Source: Deltaproteobacteria bacterium
Lineage (GTDB): Bacteria; Desulfobacterota; SM23-61
Assembly (NCBI GenBank): GCA_016875165.1
Contig: VGSF01000010.1
Coordinates: 1-64,000, forward strand
DNA length: 64,000 nucleotides
Reading direction: 5' to 3'
Positions 52,716-61,042 of the stretch are shown here, one piece after another; positions within the stretch are counted from its first letter, which is position 1, and each line of letters opens with the position of its first letter. The notes beneath the pieces are model-generated. The model was not told where the DNA came from. It made no database searches and saw only the letters and a program-made list of their open reading frames with translations. The position numbers and the translations under genes were made by a program.

Positions 52716-53681
52716 ATGTTCACAAGAATGATCGTTGTTTTTTTTCTTATAATTTCCCTGGGGGCGCTATGGGGATGCGCCGGGATTCCGGTGGCGGGCG
52801 GACCTGCGGCCAGGGAAACCCAGGTTGCCCAAACGCCAACCGCTCCCCAGCCAGCGGCCCAGGTTCCGCGCATCACCCATAAGGGCCCGAAGCTGCGCGT
52901 GGGCATTGTGGATTTCGTGAATAAGACTACTTACGGCGCGGGCCGGCTGGGGACGTCAGCCTCGGACATCCTGACCACCGAACTATTTAAAACAGGCGCA
53001 TTTATTCTTGTTGAGCGCGCCCAGATAAAGCAGGTTCTCGGGGAACAGGCCCTGGGTCAGACAGGAGCGGTCAATCCCGAAACTGCGGCCCAGGCCGGCA
53101 GAGTCCTTGGCTTGAATGCCCTGGTAACCGGTTCCATCTCGCAATTTGGCGTAAGTACCGGGGGAGCAGATTACGGAGTCTATAGGCAAAAAGTCCAGAC
53201 GGCCAAATGTGTTGTCGATGTTCGGGTGGTCGAGGCTTCTACAGGACAACTTCTCTTTGCCGACTCAGGAAAAGGAGAGTTTGAGCGCAAAGCTCAGGAA
53301 GTTTTAGGCTTGGGAACCAGAGCGGGCTATGACGAAACCTTAGGGCAGGAGGCTTTGCGTTCGGCCATCACCAAGTTCATGGATAACCTCGTCCAGCAAT
53401 TGCAGAACGTGGAGTGGTCGGGAAGGATCGCTTCGATCAGCGGCCCGGATATTTACATCAACGTGGGGCGCGATGTGGGTTTGAAAATGGGGGATACCCT
53501 GACCGTTCAGACCCTGGGAAAGGAAATCTATGATCCCCAGACCAAGATCCTTTTAGGGAGGGAGGAAGGAGCGGTTAAAGGGGAATTGACGGTCACCGGC
53601 TATGTAGGGGACAAGCTGACCAAAGCCCGGGCGCGCGCCGGGACGGGGTTCCTGGTGAACGACATTGTGAAAGTGAAATAA
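52716..53681 (+). CDS. CsgG-family lipoprotein with FlgT-C-like domain
   Basis: A 321-residue lipoprotein (lipobox to C21, GALWGC). The central domain (about 60-225) is CsgG-like: LRVGIVDFVNKTTYGAGRLG, TELFKTGAFILVERAQIKQV, VLGLNALVTGSISQFGVS. CsgG forms an outer-membrane export channel for curli. The C-terminal 90 residues (GRIASISGPDIYINVGRDVG, LKMGDTLTVQT) look like the FlgT C-terminal SH3-like domain. This joins CsgG-type and FlgT-type modules in one polypeptide. AAAGGAGG precedes the ATG. No curli subunit genes are present. Confidence 0.82.
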   Translation: MFTRMIVVFFLIISLGALWGCAGIPVAGGPAARETQVAQTPTAPQPAAQVPRITHKGPKLRVGIVDFVNKTTYGAGRLGTSASDILTTELFKTGAFILVERAQIKQVLGEQALGQTGAVNPETAAQAGRVLGLNALVTGSISQFGVSTGGADYGVYRQKVQTAKCVVDVRVVEASTGQLLFADSGKGEFERKAQEVLGLGTRAGYDETLGQEALRSAITKFMDNLVQQLQNVEWSGRIASISGPDIYINVGRDVGLKMGDTLTVQTLGKEIYDPQTKILLGREEGAVKGELTVTGYVGDKLTKARARAGTGFLVNDIVKVK

Positions 53682-53691
53682 CGAGGTGTTT

Positions 53692-54003
53692 ATGCGGAAA
53701 TTCTTCTTTTTCGGTTTGATACTGCTTTTCGTTATGGGATGCGGTATTCCCCAGGAAACCCGCCGGGGAGTCGGCAGTGAAGGTTTTCTCATTATCCAGG
53801 CCAATCCGGACGACGCCGAGGTTTATGTCAACGGCGAGAAAGTGGGTTTGGCCAGCCAGTTTGAAAAAAAACCCCTTGAGCTGAGAAGCGGCCCCCATAA
53901 GATTGAATTCCGCAAGGCCGGGTTTATTGCCGAAATTCGCGAGGTTTATGTGGGAAATCAATCCCGGCACACCTTGAAGGTAAGTTTGAGAAAAATTCCA
54001 TGA
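53692..54003 (+). CDS. PEGA-domain lipoprotein
   Basis: A 103-residue lipoprotein with lipobox ending at C17 (LLFVMGC). The rest is one PEGA domain: FLIIQANPDDAEVYVNGEKV then PLELRSGPHKIEFRKAGF. PEGA domains are surface-layer-associated beta domains that bind other extracytoplasmic proteins. The ATG at 53692 is chosen because GAGG lies five bases upstream; the GTG at 53686 would give two extra residues. It is 10 bases after the csgG-like gene and probably part of the same complex. Confidence 0.83.
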   Translation: MRKFFFFGLILLFVMGCGIPQETRRGVGSEGFLIIQANPDDAEVYVNGEKVGLASQFEKKPLELRSGPHKIEFRKAGFIAEIREVYVGNQSRHTLKVSLRKIP

Positions 54004-54009
54004 GTTAGA

Positions 54010-54148
54010 GGCTGTTGCAAAAGTCCTAAACACTGTCATTCCCGCGAAAGCGGGAATCCAGGGTAGCCTGAAAAATCTGGATTCCGGGTCGCGCTTCGCT
54101 TGCCCGGAATGACGATTGAGCATCAGATTTTGAGATTTGCATGAACCT
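54010..54148. repeat. R3 repeat (TTGCAAAA ends)
   Basis: GCTGTTGCAAAAGTCCTAAA to TTTTGAGATTTGCATGAACC. The core matches 29339-29529 in inverse. The right end covers the ATG at 54141. Confidence 0.75.
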
Positions 54149-54992
54149 CGTTAGGAATAAAATTTTTCTTCAAGGGAGACAGAGAGGAGGAGCCATTTGG
54201 CCGGGCAGGAGAAAGAGTTTATTCTTTCTCTCCTTTTTAGTGATGGCCATTTGTTTTTGGCCGGCGCAGGCAAAGTCAGAAGGTTCCAGCGGGAAAGGAA
54301 TCGGGGCTGAGCAGGCGAAAGTCACTTTTCTCCAGGGAAAGGCGGAAATCCTGCCGCAGGGGGAAACTTCCTGGAAGTCCTTAAAGGCGGGCAGCTTCCT
54401 TTCGCGTGAGGACGAAGTCCGCACCGGCGAAAAGTCCCGGCTGGAAATTCAGCTTGCGGATCGCTCCATCCTGCGCTTTGAACAGAAAACGACCTTTAAG
54501 ATGAAGACCGTTTTTGTGGATGTTAGCGCCAATTCCCGGGAAGTAAAGGTTGAAGTGCCAGTGGGAAAAACCTGGGCCAATGTACGCAAGGTTTTTGGCC
54601 CTAAAAAAACCTTTGAGATTGCTTCCGCCAATGCCGTGGCTGGCGTGCGGGATACCATTTGGCGCATGAGCGTCAATCCGGACGCATCAACCCTCATTCG
54701 GGTCTATGCAGGAACGGTGGAGGTTTACAATCCGTTTGTCAAACCGGATTATAAACCGGAAGAAGGAGGTTTTCGAATTCCCCGAGAGGTCAGAGGACCC
54801 CAGGAGATTCCCCGCCCTTACGAAGAAGTAAGCAAGGAACAGTGGGAAGAGATTGTCCTCACGCAAATGATGCAGGTGACTGTTCCGGCCGTGGGCCGGC
54901 CTGAAAAACCCTCGGCCTTTAAAGCGGAAGACGATCAAAAGGAAGAGTGGGTCCGCTGGAATCAAAGAAGGGATAAAGAAATAAAACCCTAA
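54141..54992 (+). CDS. Exported FecR-domain protein
   Basis: A protein of up to 283 residues with a FecR domain (about 60-195: AKVTFLQGKAEILPQG, FLSREDEVRTGEKSRLEIQL, VPVGKTWANVRK, ANAVAGVRDT). Such domains occur in cell-surface or periplasmic proteins that oligomerise or bind sugars. A signal peptide (SLFFLSFLVMAICFWPAQA) is preceded by 26 odd residues; the ATG at 54141 lies in the R3 repeat and has no ribosome binding site. An in-frame ATT at 54195 has GGAGG four bases before it and would start directly at a classic signal sequence. The real start may therefore be ATT. This is the last of the envelope cluster. Confidence 0.75.
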   Translation: MNLVRNKIFLQGRQRGGAIWPGRRKSLFFLSFLVMAICFWPAQAKSEGSSGKGIGAEQAKVTFLQGKAEILPQGETSWKSLKAGSFLSREDEVRTGEKSRLEIQLADRSILRFEQKTTFKMKTVFVDVSANSREVKVEVPVGKTWANVRKVFGPKKTFEIASANAVAGVRDTIWRMSVNPDASTLIRVYAGTVEVYNPFVKPDYKPEEGGFRIPREVRGPQEIPRPYEEVSKEQWEEIVLTQMMQVTVPAVGRPEKPSAFKAEDDQKEEWVRWNQRRDKEIKP

Positions 54993-55008
54993 GAAATTAT
55001 TATCATCG

Positions 55009-55542
55009 ATGCTGAATATTCCAAATCTTCTCAGTGTTTCCCGGATCATCTCCATTCCCCTCTTTATCATACTATTAATCTATCAGTTTTACGGATGGGC
55101 CCTATTAATCTTCATTGCCGCAGCAGTCAGCGATTCCCTGGATGGATTATTGGCCCGCCTTCTTCATCAACGCACGAATCTGGGAGCATATCTCGACCCG
55201 GCCGCAGACAAACTTCTTCTGGTTTCTTCTTACATCACTCTGGCCATCCTGAACATCCTGCCCTGGTGGCTCTCGGTGATTGTTATCAGCCGGGATGTAA
55301 TCATCTGTCTGGGTATTTTAATCCTTTTCTTGACTTCTCACCCCCTTAAGATTCAACCATCAGTGGCCAGCAAATTAAACACGGGTTTCCAAACCGTAAC
55401 GGTTGGTTTTGCCCTTTTAGGCAAATATGCTTTTCCTCTGCCTATCTTTATGGACTTTTTAATCTGGAGCACGGCTTTCCTGACAATCCTTTCCGGAGGG
55501 CAATATATTTGGAGAGGAATAAAAATATTCAGTCTGGAATAA
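55009..55542 (+). CDS. pgsA: CDP-alcohol phosphatidyltransferase (PgsA-like)
   Basis: A 177-residue inner-membrane protein that should make phosphatidylglycerolphosphate from CDP-diacylglycerol and glycerol-3-phosphate. The motif D42xxD45G46xxA49R50...G59xxxD63xxxD67 is complete (DSLDGLLAR...GAYLDPAAD). Five to six membrane helices are visible. The opening NIPNLLSVSRI is standard for PgsA. It follows the FecR gene by 16 bases, but function suggests it is not part of that complex. The R2 element follows. Confidence 0.88.
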   Translation: MLNIPNLLSVSRIISIPLFIILLIYQFYGWALLIFIAAAVSDSLDGLLARLLHQRTNLGAYLDPAADKLLLVSSYITLAILNILPWWLSVIVISRDVIICLGILILFLTSHPLKIQPSVASKLNTGFQTVTVGFALLGKYAFPLPIFMDFLIWSTAFLTILSGGQYIWRGIKIFSLE

Positions 55543-55580
55543 TCCCGGATTGGAGCAGGCCGGTGGCGCTAAAAAAATTG

Positions 55581-55848
55581 GTATCGATTTAGCGGTTTGA
55601 AAAAGTGGTTTTACCACCTTTGTTGAGGTCCGGGGGTCTGGGTGGAACGCGCCGGAAGCATCGGCTGGGTTTCTGTTTGGCTACGAAGAACCCCGCTTGT
55701 TTCCGCCGGAGGAGGCGGGGGGCATTTTCCCCGCCCCACCCGCGAAGAAATCAGCGCCTTATGATTCCAAGCGGGCCGCCCAGGCCCCCGGACCATGGAA
55801 TCCCTTGGCTCTTACAACACATCTTTTTTCAAAGAGCTAAAGTGTTAC
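55581..55848. repeat. R2 repeat, long core
   Basis: Ends GTATCGATTTAGCGGTTTGAA and TTCAAAGAGCTAAAGTGTTAC. Same orientation as 9602. Confidence 0.9.
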
Positions 55849-55956
55849 AAAAATTGATACATGGGTTTCCTTAAAGAATGTGCCGAATCTGGAAAAGGAA
55901 AATCATTGATTTTTCATAAAACACCTTAGAAATAGGCATTAAGCCTAATATTTTAC

Positions 55957-55985
55957 TTGACAATTTATCCCCTTATCAGTAACAA
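55957..55985 (+). promoter_or_regulatory. Probable promoter of tRNA-Val
   Basis: TTGACA at 55957, 17-base spacer, TAACAA at 55980. The -35 is consensus and the -10 weak. The start would be near 55992, about 18 bases before the tRNA. Confidence 0.5.
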
Positions 55986-56009
55986 TGAATTAAATTTTGC
56001 ATAAGTTGT

Positions 56010-56084
56010 AGGCACGTAGCTCAGGGGGAGAGCGCTACCTTGACGCGGTAGAAGTCAGGGGTTCAAATCCCCTCGTGCCTACCA
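56010..56084 (+). tRNA. tRNA-Val(GAC)
   Basis: A complete cloverleaf. Acceptor AGGCACG pairs with CGTGCCT; D stem GCTC/GAGC; anticodon stem CTACC/GGTAG with loop TTGACGC, giving anticodon GAC (Val); T stem AGGGG/CCCCT with TTCAAAT loop. The CCA end (56082-56084) is encoded. The gene stands alone with its own promoter and a strong hairpin downstream. Confidence 0.96.
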
Positions 56085-56121
56085 TAATCCCATTCTGAGG
56101 CATCCGGCAATTTAACCCACC

Positions 56122-56168
56122 AATAAGAAAAGGCATCATGTATATCCCCGATGATGCCTTTTCTTATT
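56122..56168. terminator. Rho-independent terminator, possibly bidirectional
   Basis: AATAAGAAAAGGCATCAT (56122-56139) pairs perfectly with ATGATGCCTTTTCTTATT (56151-56168), 18 base pairs with an 11-base loop and T-rich 3' side. It should end the tRNA-Val transcript. Confidence 0.85.
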
Positions 56169-56183
56169 TTGCGGGGGAAATAG

Positions 56184-56338
56184 TGATGAAATCGTAAAAA
56201 GTCCCGTTTTCGTCATTGCGGGGAGTTCCGCCAATGCGGGACGACGAAGCAACCCCGTATTTTCAAGGACTTATAAAAACGAGATTGCTTCGCTTTCGCT
56301 CGCAATGACTCTTCTGACGACTTTTTACGAAGCCATCA
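56184..56338. repeat. R1 repeat, core type a
   Basis: Ends TGATGAAATCGTAAAAAGTC and GACTTTTTACGAAGCCATCA. The core is as at 18611. It lies immediately before thrS, where a leader would be expected. Confidence 0.9.
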
Positions 56339-56356
56339 ATAGTAACTGATCGAAAT

Positions 56357-58285
56357 ATGGACAATATTGAAGTTCGTCTCCCGGACGGAAACACCAAAAC
56401 CTACCCCAAAGGAGTTCTACTCCAGGACCTCTTAGGGGATTCACCCGCGCCTGTGCAGGCCAATGAGATTGTATCCGCGAAAATAAACGGAATTCTCGTA
56501 GATCTACACGCCCCCCTGGAGCAGGGAGGAGAGCTGGAGTGGGTGAGTTTATCTTCCGCCCAGGGAACGGAAATTTTAAGACATAGCGCCGCCCACATCA
56601 TGGCCCAGGCAGTGCAGAGCCTTTTCCCCGGAACGAAGATTACTATTGGTCCGGCCATTAAAGATGGGTTTTATTACGACTTTGACTACGAGGGCAGTTT
56701 CTCCCCGGAAGATTTTCCCCGGATTGAAGCAAAGATGAAGGAGATAATCGACCGGAATCTGCCCATCGTACGCCGGGAAGTTTCCCAGGAGGAAGCTTTG
56801 GGTCTTTTTCAGGAGCGGGGAGAATCTTATAAAGTTGAATTAATCAATGAAATTGCCGACAGCAAAATGACCCTTTATCAGCAAGGGGAGTTTGTCGATC
56901 TTTGCCGGGGGCCTCATCTCGTTTCCACGGGCATGGTCAAGGCTTTCAAACTCACCAGCGTAGCCGGCGCCTACTGGCATGGGGACGAACGCAATCAGAT
57001 GCTCCAGAGGATCTACGGCACTGCTTTCCCTTCCGGAGAAACCCTGGAAAAGCACCTCCTGCGCCTGGAGGAGGCAAGGCGAAGGGACCATCGCAAATTA
57101 GGGCGTGAACTTGACCTTTTTTCCATTCACGATGAGGCCGGAGCCGGGCTGGTGATTTACCACCCCAAAGGAGCGCTCCTGCGGATGCTTTTAGAAGACT
57201 TCGAAAAACGGGAACACCTGAAACGGGGCTACCAGCTGGTCGTCGGGCCGCAAATCCTCAAGCTTGATTTATGGAAACGTTCAGGCCACTACGATCATTA
57301 CCGGGATAAAATGTACTTTACTGAAATAGAGGGGCAATCCTACGGAATTAAACCGATGAATTGCCTTGCGCACATGCTCATTTACAAATCCAGGATTCGC
57401 AGTTACCGGGATCTGCCCCTGAGATACTTTGAATTAGGAACGGTCCACCGCCACGAAAAATCAGGAGAACTCCACGGGCTCCTGCGCGTTAGGGGATTTA
57501 CCCAGGATGATGCCCATATACTCTGCACTCCCGATCAGTTGAACGGAGAAATCCGGGATATATTGAATTTCGTCCGGGACGTGATGAATATCTTTGATTT
57601 CCCCTATGAGCTGGAGATCAGCACCCGTCCGGACCAGGGGACCATCGGGACGGACGAAGATTGGGAAAAGGCCACGCAGGCGTTGCGTTCCGCCCTGGAT
57701 GGAGCTTCCCTCCCTTATCAAGTAAACAAAGGGGAGGGGGCTTTTTACGGGCCGAAGATCGACGTGAAATTAAGGGATGCTCTGGAACGGGAGTGGCAGT
57801 GCGCGACCATCCAGTGCGATTTCGCCATGCCCGAGCGTTTTGACCTTGCTTACATCGCTAAGGACGGAGAAAAACACCGGCCCGTTATGGTTCACCGGGT
57901 CATCCTGGGAGCGATGGAACGGTTCATCGGCGTGCTTGTGGAGCATTACGCCGGAGCTTTTCCGACCTGGCTGGCTCCTGTGCAGGCAATCCTGCTAACA
58001 GTGACAGATCCACAGATCCCTTACGCCGAGACCGTTTACCGGAGTTTAACGGAGGCGGGAATCCGGGTAGAGAAAGATATGCGGAATGAAAAATTGGGGT
58101 TGAAGATCAGGGAAGCCCAGCTTCAGAAAATCCCATACATGCTGGTTCTGGGGGAAAGGGAAGTCAAAGAAAACCTGGTGGCCCCCCGGGCTCGAAGCGG
58201 GAAGACCTTAAAACCCATGAAAGTTGAAGAATTCATTCATCTTATAAAAATGGAAAGCCAGGTAGGAGGTGAAGCGTATAGCTAA
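56357..58285 (+). CDS. thrS: Threonyl-tRNA synthetase
   Basis: A 642-residue class II synthetase. It has an N-terminal TGS domain (1-60), the editing domain with [17 protein letters not shown], and the catalytic core with the motif 2 loop [20 protein letters not shown], the zinc ligand in MNCLAH, and motif 3 [13 protein letters not shown]. The C-terminal anticodon-binding domain is complete. It heads the thrS-infC-rpmI-rplT-pheST-ihfA cluster. The frame overlaps infC by 17 bases. An R1 repeat precedes the ATG, so any attenuator-type leader must be short or replaced. Confidence 0.96.
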   Translation: MDNIEVRLPDGNTKTYPKGVLLQDLLGDSPAPVQANEIVSAKINGILVDLHAPLEQGGELEWVSLSSAQGTEILRHSAAHIMAQAVQSLFPGTKITIGPAIKDGFYYDFDYEGSFSPEDFPRIEAKMKEIIDRNLPIVRREVSQEEALGLFQERGESYKVELINEIADSKMTLYQQGEFVDLCRGPHLVSTGMVKAFKLTSVAGAYWHGDERNQMLQRIYGTAFPSGETLEKHLLRLEEARRRDHRKLGRELDLFSIHDEAGAGLVIYHPKGALLRMLLEDFEKREHLKRGYQLVVGPQILKLDLWKRSGHYDHYRDKMYFTEIEGQSYGIKPMNCLAHMLIYKSRIRSYRDLPLRYFELGTVHRHEKSGELHGLLRVRGFTQDDAHILCTPDQLNGEIRDILNFVRDVMNIFDFPYELEISTRPDQGTIGTDEDWEKATQALRSALDGASLPYQVNKGEGAFYGPKIDVKLRDALEREWQCATIQCDFAMPERFDLAYIAKDGEKHRPVMVHRVILGAMERFIGVLVEHYAGAFPTWLAPVQAILLTVTDPQIPYAETVYRSLTEAGIRVEKDMRNEKLGLKIREAQLQKIPYMLVLGEREVKENLVAPRARSGKTLKPMKVEEFIHLIKMESQVGGEAYS

Positions 58286-58787
58286 GGAAGTTAACATCAA
58301 TTGGGGTATCAGAGTTCCAGAGGTCAGGGTCATTGATTCTGAAGGCAAACAGGTCGGTATCCTGCCGCTGAAAGAAGCCATGAAAATTGCTGAGGAGCAG
58401 GGCTTAGACCTGGTGGAAGTCGCTCCGAATTCCCAACCTCCGGTATGCCGGATCATGAATTACGGGAAGTACAAATACCAGCAGAGCAAACGGATCCAGG
58501 AGGCGCGGAAGCACCAGACCATCATTCAGGTCAAAGAGGTCAAAGTAAGGCCTCGAACCGAGGAGCATGATTTCCAGTTCAAGCTCCGCCACGTCAAACG
58601 TTTTCTCAGCGAAGGCAACAAGGTTAAAATATCCATGCTTTTTCGGGGCAGGGAGATTGCCCATCCGGAGTTTGGCCGGGAACTGCTCAACCGTTTCCTG
58701 GAAGAAGTTAAAGATTTGATCGTTCTCGAGCAAGCGCCCCGGCTGGAAGGGCGCAATATGGTCATGATCCTTGCTCCCAAGCCCTGA
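58269..58787 (+). CDS. infC: Translation initiation factor IF-3
   Basis: IF3 of about 170 residues. The N-domain opens [20 protein letters not shown], the linker is [18 protein letters not shown] and the C-domain has [20 protein letters not shown]. There is no ATG at the start. The coordinates use the first in-frame GTG (58269), but that overlaps the AGGAGG box (58264-58269) and cannot be used well. An ATA at 58278 lies eight bases past AGGAGG and gives (M)[11 protein letters not shown]3 is known to use rare start codons to control its own level, so ATA is a serious candidate. The frame overlaps thrS. Confidence 0.93.
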   Translation: MKRIAKEVNINWGIRVPEVRVIDSEGKQVGILPLKEAMKIAEEQGLDLVEVAPNSQPPVCRIMNYGKYKYQQSKRIQEARKHQTIIQVKEVKVRPRTEEHDFQFKLRHVKRFLSEGNKVKISMLFRGREIAHPEFGRELLNRFLEEVKDLIVLEQAPRLEGRNMVMILAPKP

Positions 58788-58880
58788 ACCTCTCTTAGGA
58801 CGTATAAATTTAATTTTCGCTGCAGACTTCACCGAGGAAACGGGAGATTTAGAGCTTATCCTTAAATAAGTCGTGATTTT

Positions 58881-58973
58881 AAATCCCCCTTTGAAAAAGG
58901 GGGACATGGGGAATTTGATTTGGGATTTCCGAGGAAAAATCCCCCCTCGCCCCCCTTTGCAAAGGGGGGAATT
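58881..58973. repeat. G-rich intergenic hairpins
   Basis: AATCCCCCTTTGAAAAAGGGGG and a second CCCCCCTTTGCAAAGGGGGG unit side by side. Related to 24304 and 46833. Confidence 0.7.
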
Positions 58974-59016
58974 CTATTTACGGACAAGTTCTTATTACAG
59001 ACGCATTAAATAACCT

Positions 59017-59091
59017 GTCATTGCGAGGAGTGGAACGACGAAGCAATCCCATGAAGAATGAGATTGCCGCGCCCCTTGGGCTCGCAATGAC
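59017..59091. repeat. R4 repeat without ORF
   Basis: GTCATTGCGAGGAGTGGAAC, GACGAAGCAATC, then GAGATTGCCGCGCC and CTCGCAATGAC within 75 bases. This is the compact form of the element that carries a GIY-YIG gene at 31184-31553. Confidence 0.8.
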
Positions 59092-59120
59092 TTGTAAAGA
59101 TATTTATTCCGCTCGTATTA

Positions 59121-59285
59121 GTAACGCTTTAGCCCTTTGAAAAAAGTCTAGGTTTTGTCATTCCCGTGAAAACGGGAATCCAGAACCCGTTAGAAAAAAT
59201 CCTGCCCGCCTGAGGCGGACTGCTTTCGATGACGCTCTTTAAAATTACCCTGTTCGGGATGGTTTTCAAACAGCTAAAGTGATAC
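59121..59285. repeat. R2 repeat, short core
   Basis: Ends GTAACGCTTTAGCCCTTTGAA and TTCAAACAGCTAAAGTGATAC. The core is the inverse of the copy at 25580-25747. Confidence 0.88.
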
Positions 59286-59356
59286 GAGATATATTTCGTG
59301 CTCATCTCTGAGCGCAAAGAAAGGGTTAGGTTTTATTTTTTTGAGGAGATTGAAAC

Positions 59357-59554
59357 ATGCCAAAAATGAAAAGTAACCGAGGAGCCGCCAAACGCTTTAA
59401 AGCGACGGGCAGTGGAAAAATTAAACGGGAAAAGGCGTTTGCCAGTCACCTTTTAACCGGCAAGACCACCAAACGCAAACGAAACCTGCGCAAATCCGTG
59501 CTGGTGGATAAAAATGATTTTAAGAACATCAAAAAGATGCTTCCCTATCTCTAA
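59357..59554 (+). CDS. rpmI: 50S ribosomal protein L35
   Basis: A 65-residue basic protein, [20 protein letters not shown] onward, matching L35 throughout its length, ending KKMLPYL. GAGGAGATTGAAAC lies before the ATG. It is separated from infC by 569 bases filled with three different repeats, where most genomes have a short gap, so it probably has its own promoter. Confidence 0.96.
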   Translation: MPKMKSNRGAAKRFKATGSGKIKREKAFASHLLTGKTTKRKRNLRKSVLVDKNDFKNIKKMLPYL

Positions 59555-59619
59555 ATTATGAGGAAAGAAGGGAGCTGAAAGCTTACCGCAAGCAGCCCCG
59601 CAAGAAGGAGTAATTGGAA

Positions 59620-59976
59620 ATGCCCAGAGTAAAGAAAAGCGTTAAAACGAGAAGACGAAGAAAAAGAGTTTTAGAAGAGGCCAAAGGATTTCGGGGATCG
59701 CGCAGTCGCCTTTATCGCATCGCCACGGAAGCGGTGGACCGGGCCCATAAATTTGCCTACCGCGACCGCAAAGCAAAAAAAAGAACTTTCCGCTCCCTGT
59801 GGATAACCCGGATCAATGCTGCGGCCCGAGTCCATGCCTTGACCTACAATCAGCTGATTTTTGGGCTGAATAAGGCTAAGGTGGAAATTGACCGAAAGGC
59901 CCTGGCCGAGATTGCCTTCACTGATCCCTTGGGATTTTCCAAAATCGTGGAAATTGCTAAAGGGCAACTCTCGTGA
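59620..59976 (+). CDS. rplT: 50S ribosomal protein L20
   Basis: A 118-residue protein: [20 protein letters not shown], then [35 protein letters not shown]20 is an early assembly protein of the large subunit and represses its own operon in many bacteria. The ATG at 59620 is the family start, with AAGGAG nine bases before; a TTG at 59614 would add two residues. The stop overlaps pheS. Confidence 0.96.
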   Translation: MPRVKKSVKTRRRRKRVLEEAKGFRGSRSRLYRIATEAVDRAHKFAYRDRKAKKRTFRSLWITRINAAARVHALTYNQLIFGLNKAKVEIDRKALAEIAFTDPLGFSKIVEIAKGQLS

Positions 59977-61007
59977 ATGAAATAGGCAGGACGCGGGAAA
60001 GACTCAAACGCTTGGAAGAAGAAGCAAGGGCTGAATTATGCGCTGCCCAGGGGGAAACTCACCTTCAGGCCGTGCGCGCGAAATACATCGGCCGGAAAGG
60101 ACTGCTGACTAATTTCCTCAGGGAAATTAGGAATTTGCCTGCGGAGGAACGGCCGGCATTGGGCCAACTGGCCAATCAGTTAAAGACGGCCTTGGAAGAG
60201 GCCGCAGAGCAGGCCCTCACGGAAGAACGGGAGCGGCAGAAAGCCAAACAATTGCTCCGCGAAGGAGTGGACATAAGTCTTCCGGGGCGGAAACCTTCGC
60301 TGGGAAAAGCGCATCTTATCACTCAGGTGACCCAAGAGATAGTGGCCATTTTCGAACGCTTGGGTTTTGAGGTTTCCGAAGGCCCGGAAGTAGAGCTGGA
60401 TTATTATAATTTTGAAGCCCTGAATTTTCCCCAGGATCACCCGGCCCGGGACATGCAGGATACTTTTTACTTCTCTCCCAATGTGGTCCTGCGCACCCAC
60501 ACCTCCCCGGTGCAGGTGCGCACCATGGAAAAGCGAAAGCCTCCCCTCAGGGTCATTGCTCCCGGCCGGGTTTACCGGCATGATTCTGACCCCACTCATA
60601 GTCCGATGTTCCACCAGGTGGAAGGCTTTGTCGTAGATCACGGGGTCACTTTCGCCGATCTGAAAGGGACTCTGACTTTTTTTGTCCATCAATTATTCGG
60701 GCCCGGCGTTAAGATGCGCTTTCGACCCAGCTTCTTCCCCTTTACCGAACCGAGCGCCGAAGTGGACATCCAGTGCGTGATCTGCCAGGGGCAGGGCTGT
60801 CCGGTCTGCAAAAAAAGCGGCTGGCTGGAAATCCTGGGTTCGGGAATGATTGACCCAGAGGTTTTCCGTTTTGTGGGGTACGATGCGGAGGAATTTACCG
60901 GTTTTGCCTTTGGCCTGGGGGTGGAACGTATTGCCATGCTCCAGGTAAGGCTGAATGACATTCGCCTTTTCTATGAGAACAATCTGCAATTCCTGAAGCA
61001 GTTTTAA
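59973..61007 (+). CDS. pheS: Phenylalanyl-tRNA synthetase alpha subunit
   Basis: A 344-residue class II synthetase subunit. A coiled coil at the N-terminus, then [28 protein letters not shown] (motif 2 region), [17 protein letters not shown] and [10 protein letters not shown] (motif 3). It holds the catalytic site of the alpha2-beta2 enzyme. The start is GTG at 59973, overlapping the rplT stop (GTGA), so the two are coupled. An extra zinc-like [16 protein letters not shown] loop lies near 267-282, a common PheS insertion. Confidence 0.95.
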   Translation: MNEIGRTRERLKRLEEEARAELCAAQGETHLQAVRAKYIGRKGLLTNFLREIRNLPAEERPALGQLANQLKTALEEAAEQALTEERERQKAKQLLREGVDISLPGRKPSLGKAHLITQVTQEIVAIFERLGFEVSEGPEVELDYYNFEALNFPQDHPARDMQDTFYFSPNVVLRTHTSPVQVRTMEKRKPPLRVIAPGRVYRHDSDPTHSPMFHQVEGFVVDHGVTFADLKGTLTFFVHQLFGPGVKMRFRPSFFPFTEPSAEVDIQCVICQGQGCPVCKKSGWLEILGSGMIDPEVFRFVGYDAEEFTGFAFGLGVERIAMLQVRLNDIRLFYENNLQFLKQF

Positions 61008-61042
61008 GACCCTGTTTCTTCGGGTGTTAAAAAAGGGATGAA

